This document shows positions 21,989 through 23,710 of a stretch of DNA of 23,710 bases, piece by piece. Where the stretch lies: the IMG/VR virus record IMGVR_UViG_3300003885_000728, positions 1 to 23,710 of that record; one strand, given 5' to 3'. Position 1 is the stretch's first letter, and every line of letters starts with the position of its first letter. A program made the position numbers and the translations under genes. The notes under the pieces were generated by a model, which did no database searches, was not told the DNA's origin, and was given only the letters and a program-made list of their open reading frames with translations. Origin of the DNA: a virus.

Positions 21989-22708
21989 ATGATGAACAAT
22001 CAAACCTCAATTGTGATCGGCCTTCCAGCGTTCGGCGGCATGACCTACAGCTGCCTAACCCGCAGCCTATGGGACTTACGCGACCCACTGTTGGCCCGAG
22101 GTATCGTTCCAATCCTGCGCGACGTGCCGAACTGCTCGATTCTATCAGCCGCTCGCGCGATCCCGATGACGCATTGGCTGACCGAGACCGACGCCGAATT
22201 CTACCTCTCACTCGACGCCGATCAAGACTTCCGCCCTGAACAGATTATACGGCTGCTCGATAGCGGAAGGGACTTCGCGTTGGCGCCCAACCCAACCAAG
22301 CGCCTACCGCCGCGATGGACTGGCAACCTACCGCCGCAGCCACGTGTGTGTGGTGGCTTTATAGAGTTGCTGGACTGTGGCCTCAATTGTTGCCTGTTGC
22401 GGCGTGAGGTAGGGGAGCGGATGCTGAAAGCATATCCGCAACAGCTCAGCTACAATGGATACCCGACCAATATGTGGTTTGACCGCCTGGCGGATGATCA
22501 AAACTATATGGAGGAGGACGCGTCGTTTTGCCGCCGGTGGCGGGATCTCGGGGGAGAAATTTGGGCCGACCTCGAATCATCGATCCGGCATGGTGGAACG
22601 CATCTGTTTGAGTGTGGACAGTACGGCGAATGGCTCCACCGAGAAAGCCTAGTCGAACAAGTCGAATCAGCTGCCGACCGGTACCAGATCGATGTGGGGA
22701 TACGTTAA
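21989..22708 (+). CDS. Glycosyltransferase-like protein (GT-A fold, family 2 type)
   Basis: The product has 239 residues. It should transfer a sugar from a nucleotide-sugar donor. The opening TSIVIGLPAFGGMTYSCLTRSL is the usual nucleotide-binding first strand and helix; NCSILSAARAIPMTHWL follows; FYLSLDADQDF carries the metal-binding DxD-type motif (Asp76-Ala-Asp78). The acceptor side shows NYMEEDASFCRRWRDLGGEIW (residues 172-192 in part) and a final SSIRHGGTHLF with His201 as likely third metal ligand. This 'EED..fC.rw...GG.iw.d.......H.G...f' ending is common in phage-encoded relatives. It has no membrane segment. Possible substrates are the adjacent Cys-rich or fibre protein, or a host surface glycan; neither is shown. 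The ribosome binding site GAAAGG is inside the palindrome. Confidence 0.75.
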   Translation: MMNNQTSIVIGLPAFGGMTYSCLTRSLWDLRDPLLARGIVPILRDVPNCSILSAARAIPMTHWLTETDAEFYLSLDADQDFRPEQIIRLLDSGRDFALAPNPTKRLPPRWTGNLPPQPRVCGGFIELLDCGLNCCLLRREVGERMLKAYPQQLSYNGYPTNMWFDRLADDQNYMEEDASFCRRWRDLGGEIWADLESSIRHGGTHLFECGQYGEWLHRESLVEQVESAADRYQIDVGIR

Positions 22709-23165
22709 TCGGGCGGGACAGTTTGGCACCGTGTTGGCAACCACGATGCTGCGCCACGGTGGCCGGCTCGCGGCCGAAGAGACAATCCATCGACGTGCGG
22801 CGATCTGCTCGGCATGTGGACAATTCGATGCGAAACATAACCGGTGCCGTGACTGCCACTGTGCCATAATGGAAGACCGCGACCGCGGGTGGCTGCTCAA
22901 TCTAGCCAACAAGGTGGCGCACCGATCGTCGGTGTGCCCGCGACGATACTGGGGCCTCGAAGGAGATATCAGTATGACTACAATCGAAGAATTGACCGTA
23001 GCGGAACAGCAGGCCAGAACCAAACACCGGTCCGCGCAGTTGCAACTTGAAATTGCCCAGCTGCCGGAGCGGAAGAGACAGCTGGAGGAGCAGATTGCCC
23101 AACTTCCCGCCCGGGAAAAGCAGCTGCGGGATGAGATCGATCGACTAGTCGAGACTAGCGGGTGA
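22692..23165 (+). CDS. Zinc-binding protein with C-terminal coiled coil
   Basis: The product has 157 residues and starts at ATG 22692, inside the last 17 bases of the glycosyltransferase gene. Residues 35-88 form a small zinc-binding domain: C39-x2-C42, C52-x2-C55-x-C57 and CPRRYW with C82. The order 'RR..iC..C........C..C.C.......CP...W' is that of short phage zinc-ribbon proteins, which normally stop soon after this CP..W. Here the frame continues into a 63-residue coiled coil (residues 95-157) containing two 14-residue repeats, IAQLPERKRQLEEQ and IAQLPAREKQLRDE. A strong internal start at 22974 may make the coil separately. The function is unknown; nucleic acid or protein binding is likely for the ribbon. 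Confidence 0.65.
   Translation: MWGYVNRAGQFGTVLATTMLRHGGRLAAEETIHRRAAICSACGQFDAKHNRCRDCHCAIMEDRDRGWLLNLANKVAHRSSVCPRRYWGLEGDISMTTIEELTVAEQQARTKHRSAQLQLEIAQLPERKRQLEEQIAQLPAREKQLRDEIDRLVETSG
22960..22976 (+). promoter_or_regulatory. Strong internal ribosome binding site for a nested coiled-coil product
   Basis: AAGGAG at 22960-22965 lies 8 bases before ATG 22974, which is in frame (Met95) with the zinc-binding gene and falls exactly between the zinc domain and the coiled coil. It would give a separate 63-residue protein (22974-23165). An alternative view is that two neighbouring genes have fused. Confidence 0.6.
23052..23135 (+). repeat. Two 42-bp tandem units encoding a 14-residue coil repeat
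   Basis: The units begin with ATTGCCCAGCTGCC at 23052 and ATTGCCCAACTTCC at 23094, exactly 42 bases apart. They encode IAQLP-x-R-xx-QL-type segments, so the coiled coil appears to have grown by duplication and then diverged at synonymous sites. Confidence 0.6.
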
Positions 23166-23250
23166 GGATTTGGACCGCGATGGCAACCCATTGGGTGATC
23201 AGGATCGCAACTAGCATTCCTGCGATAGTGTGAACATGTTCATCCTTCAT
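23155..23250 (-). CDS. 31-residue single-span membrane microprotein
   Basis: Reading the - strand from ATG at 23250 gives 31 codons before TAG at 23155-23157. A hydrophilic start (MKDEHVHT) is followed by one hydrophobic span of about 20 residues (IAGMLVAILITQWVAIAVQI) and a basic end (LTR), so it should insert in the cytoplasmic membrane; charge alone does not settle orientation. The start overlaps the stop of the helix-turn-helix gene (ATGA), and GAGG lies about 8 bases upstream, both signs of a real coupled gene. Its 3' end overlaps the end of the convergent zinc-binding gene by 11 bases. Size and form resemble small phage membrane proteins such as holin-like or regulatory peptides, but no function can be given. 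Confidence 0.5.
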   Translation of the reverse strand: MKDEHVHTIAGMLVAILITQWVAIAVQILTR

Positions 23251-23542
23251 TTTTCAGCCTCAATGCAGTCACGCCATTCCGCCACCCATTGCTGGATCGC
23301 GGACTGCATTGCTTCGGTGGGGCGGTCGATCCCACGGATCCACCGGCACACCGTGCGAGGGCTGACGTCTAAGTCGACCGCCAGTGCTCTGCCGGAGATC
23401 TGACCGCGACGCGGGTGGTCGTCCAGTAGCCGTGCCAGCTGCAGCCGGATTCGGCTCCAGTCTCCCTTGCCTTGTCGCGATTGCGCCGCTTTCCCGCTGG
23501 CCAGTGGCCTAGGCCATCCGGGCGCTGCGATTTGATGGGCAT
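23247..23542 (-). pseudogene. Small helix-turn-helix protein gene with an apparent -1 frameshift
   Basis: The C-terminal 65 residues or so are clearly protein-like: GDWSRIRLQLARLLDDHPRR, then GRALAVDLDVSPRTVCRWI (a helix-turn-helix), and AIQQWVAEWRDCIEAEK. That frame has no ATG, GTG or TTG upstream of the HTH after its stop at 23631-23633. A good start lies in another frame: ATG at 23542 behind AAGGGGAG, encoding MPIKSQRPDGLGHWPAGKRR. A one-base backward shift near 23462-23478 joins the two into a protein of about 98 residues. No standard slip heptamer is there, so a one-base deletion, a sequence error or an unusual recoding are all possible. If functional it would be a DNA-binding regulator. 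It is upstream of, and overlaps, the 31-residue gene. Confidence 0.5.
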
Positions 23543-23709
23543 TTTCTCCCCTTGTGTTGGTGTTGGTGTTGCGTATAGTCCCCGCCCTTAGGCCCCGAAG
23601 GGCCCTCGGGTGGAGGTTGTTGTCCTTGGTTTACTGAGTCTTCGTAGGCGGCTGCCCAGTTGCCTAAATCTCCGTTGCCGTCCCACGCCGGCGCCACGAA
23701 ATTCCACGC
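23509..23709 (-). CDS. C-terminal part of an unknown protein (5' end outside window)
   Basis: The - strand frame is open from the right edge to TAG at 23509-23511, giving at least 66 residues. It begins AWNFVAPAWDGNGDLGNWAA and continues AYEDSVNQGQQ, which looks like a folded, Trp/Gly-containing end of a larger protein. It then becomes a Pro/Gly/Gln/His-rich tail (PPPEGPSGPKGGD, QHQHQH) and a basic end (CPSNRSARMA). A GTG inside could be a start but the frame stays open upstream of it, so the gene probably continues outside the window. Its end overlaps the start of the HTH gene by 34 bases, so the three - strand genes appear to form one unit. The family was not recognised. Confidence 0.5.
   Translation of the reverse strand, partial: AWNFVAPAWDGNGDLGNWAAAYEDSVNQGQQPPPEGPSGPKGGDYTQHQHQHKGRKCPSNRSARMA
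23554..23571. repeat. Three GTGTTG hexanucleotide copies
   Basis: GTGTTG occurs three times in a row. On the - strand it encodes the QHQHQH stretch of the incomplete gene. It is a likely site of copy-number change by replication slippage. Confidence 0.6.
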
Positions 23710-23710
23710 C

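Noticed and set aside
23591-23604. GGCCC-CGAA-GGGCC small hairpin as a terminator
   Set aside because: It is only a 5-bp stem, has no T-run on either strand and lies inside the incomplete - strand coding frame.

Overview
The window is the late structural region of a tailed, long-tailed (siphovirus-type) phage or prophage of the lambda-like packaging and head lineage. Almost every gene is on the + strand, packed tightly, with repeated ATGA or TAATG stop/start overlaps that indicate one translationally coupled late operon. No integrase, replication or recognisable lysis gene is present, so prophage and free phage cannot be told apart. The DNA is moderately GC-rich. A perfect 52-bp palindrome at 21931-21982 resembles an intergenic repeat that I recall from Pirellulales-type planctomycetes, so a planctomycete host is my best guess, not a proven one.

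Layout: (1) 2-1496: the end of a fibre/virion protein and two small probable fibre-adaptor proteins. (2) 1521-4669: a small unknown protein, terminase small subunit, gpA-type terminase large subunit and a zinc-ribbon protein. (3) 4670-4808: an AT-richer regulatory gap with two matching dyads and a hairpin touching the next start codon. (4) 4809-9955: gpW-like head completion protein, portal, an S49 protease-scaffold-major capsid polyprotein with a strong internal ribosome binding site, and a probable head decoration protein, followed by a terminator-like hairpin. (5) 10024-13335: neck and tail completion proteins, a probable tail tube protein, and a tail chaperone gene with an A9 slip site giving a G/GT-type -1 extension. 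(6) 13278-21925: a short tape measure, two small tail proteins, a large hub-type protein, a repeat-built 1070-residue fibre and a cysteine-rich tail protein. (7) 21931-23165: the palindrome, a GT-A glycosyltransferase and a zinc-ribbon/coiled-coil protein with a second internal start. (8) 23155-23710, - strand: an incomplete gene entering from the right edge, a frameshifted helix-turn-helix gene and a 31-residue membrane microprotein.

The genes follow the order of virion assembly: terminases package DNA through the portal, the protease-scaffold-capsid protein builds and matures the shell, the neck proteins seal it, and the tape measure with its chaperone sets tail length before the hub and fibre complete the tip. 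The most interesting features are those that make two products from one reading region: two internal starts with strong Shine-Dalgarno sequences (7608 and 22974) and one -1 frameshift (13136-13144). The - strand edge and the palindrome carry most of what remains unexplained.
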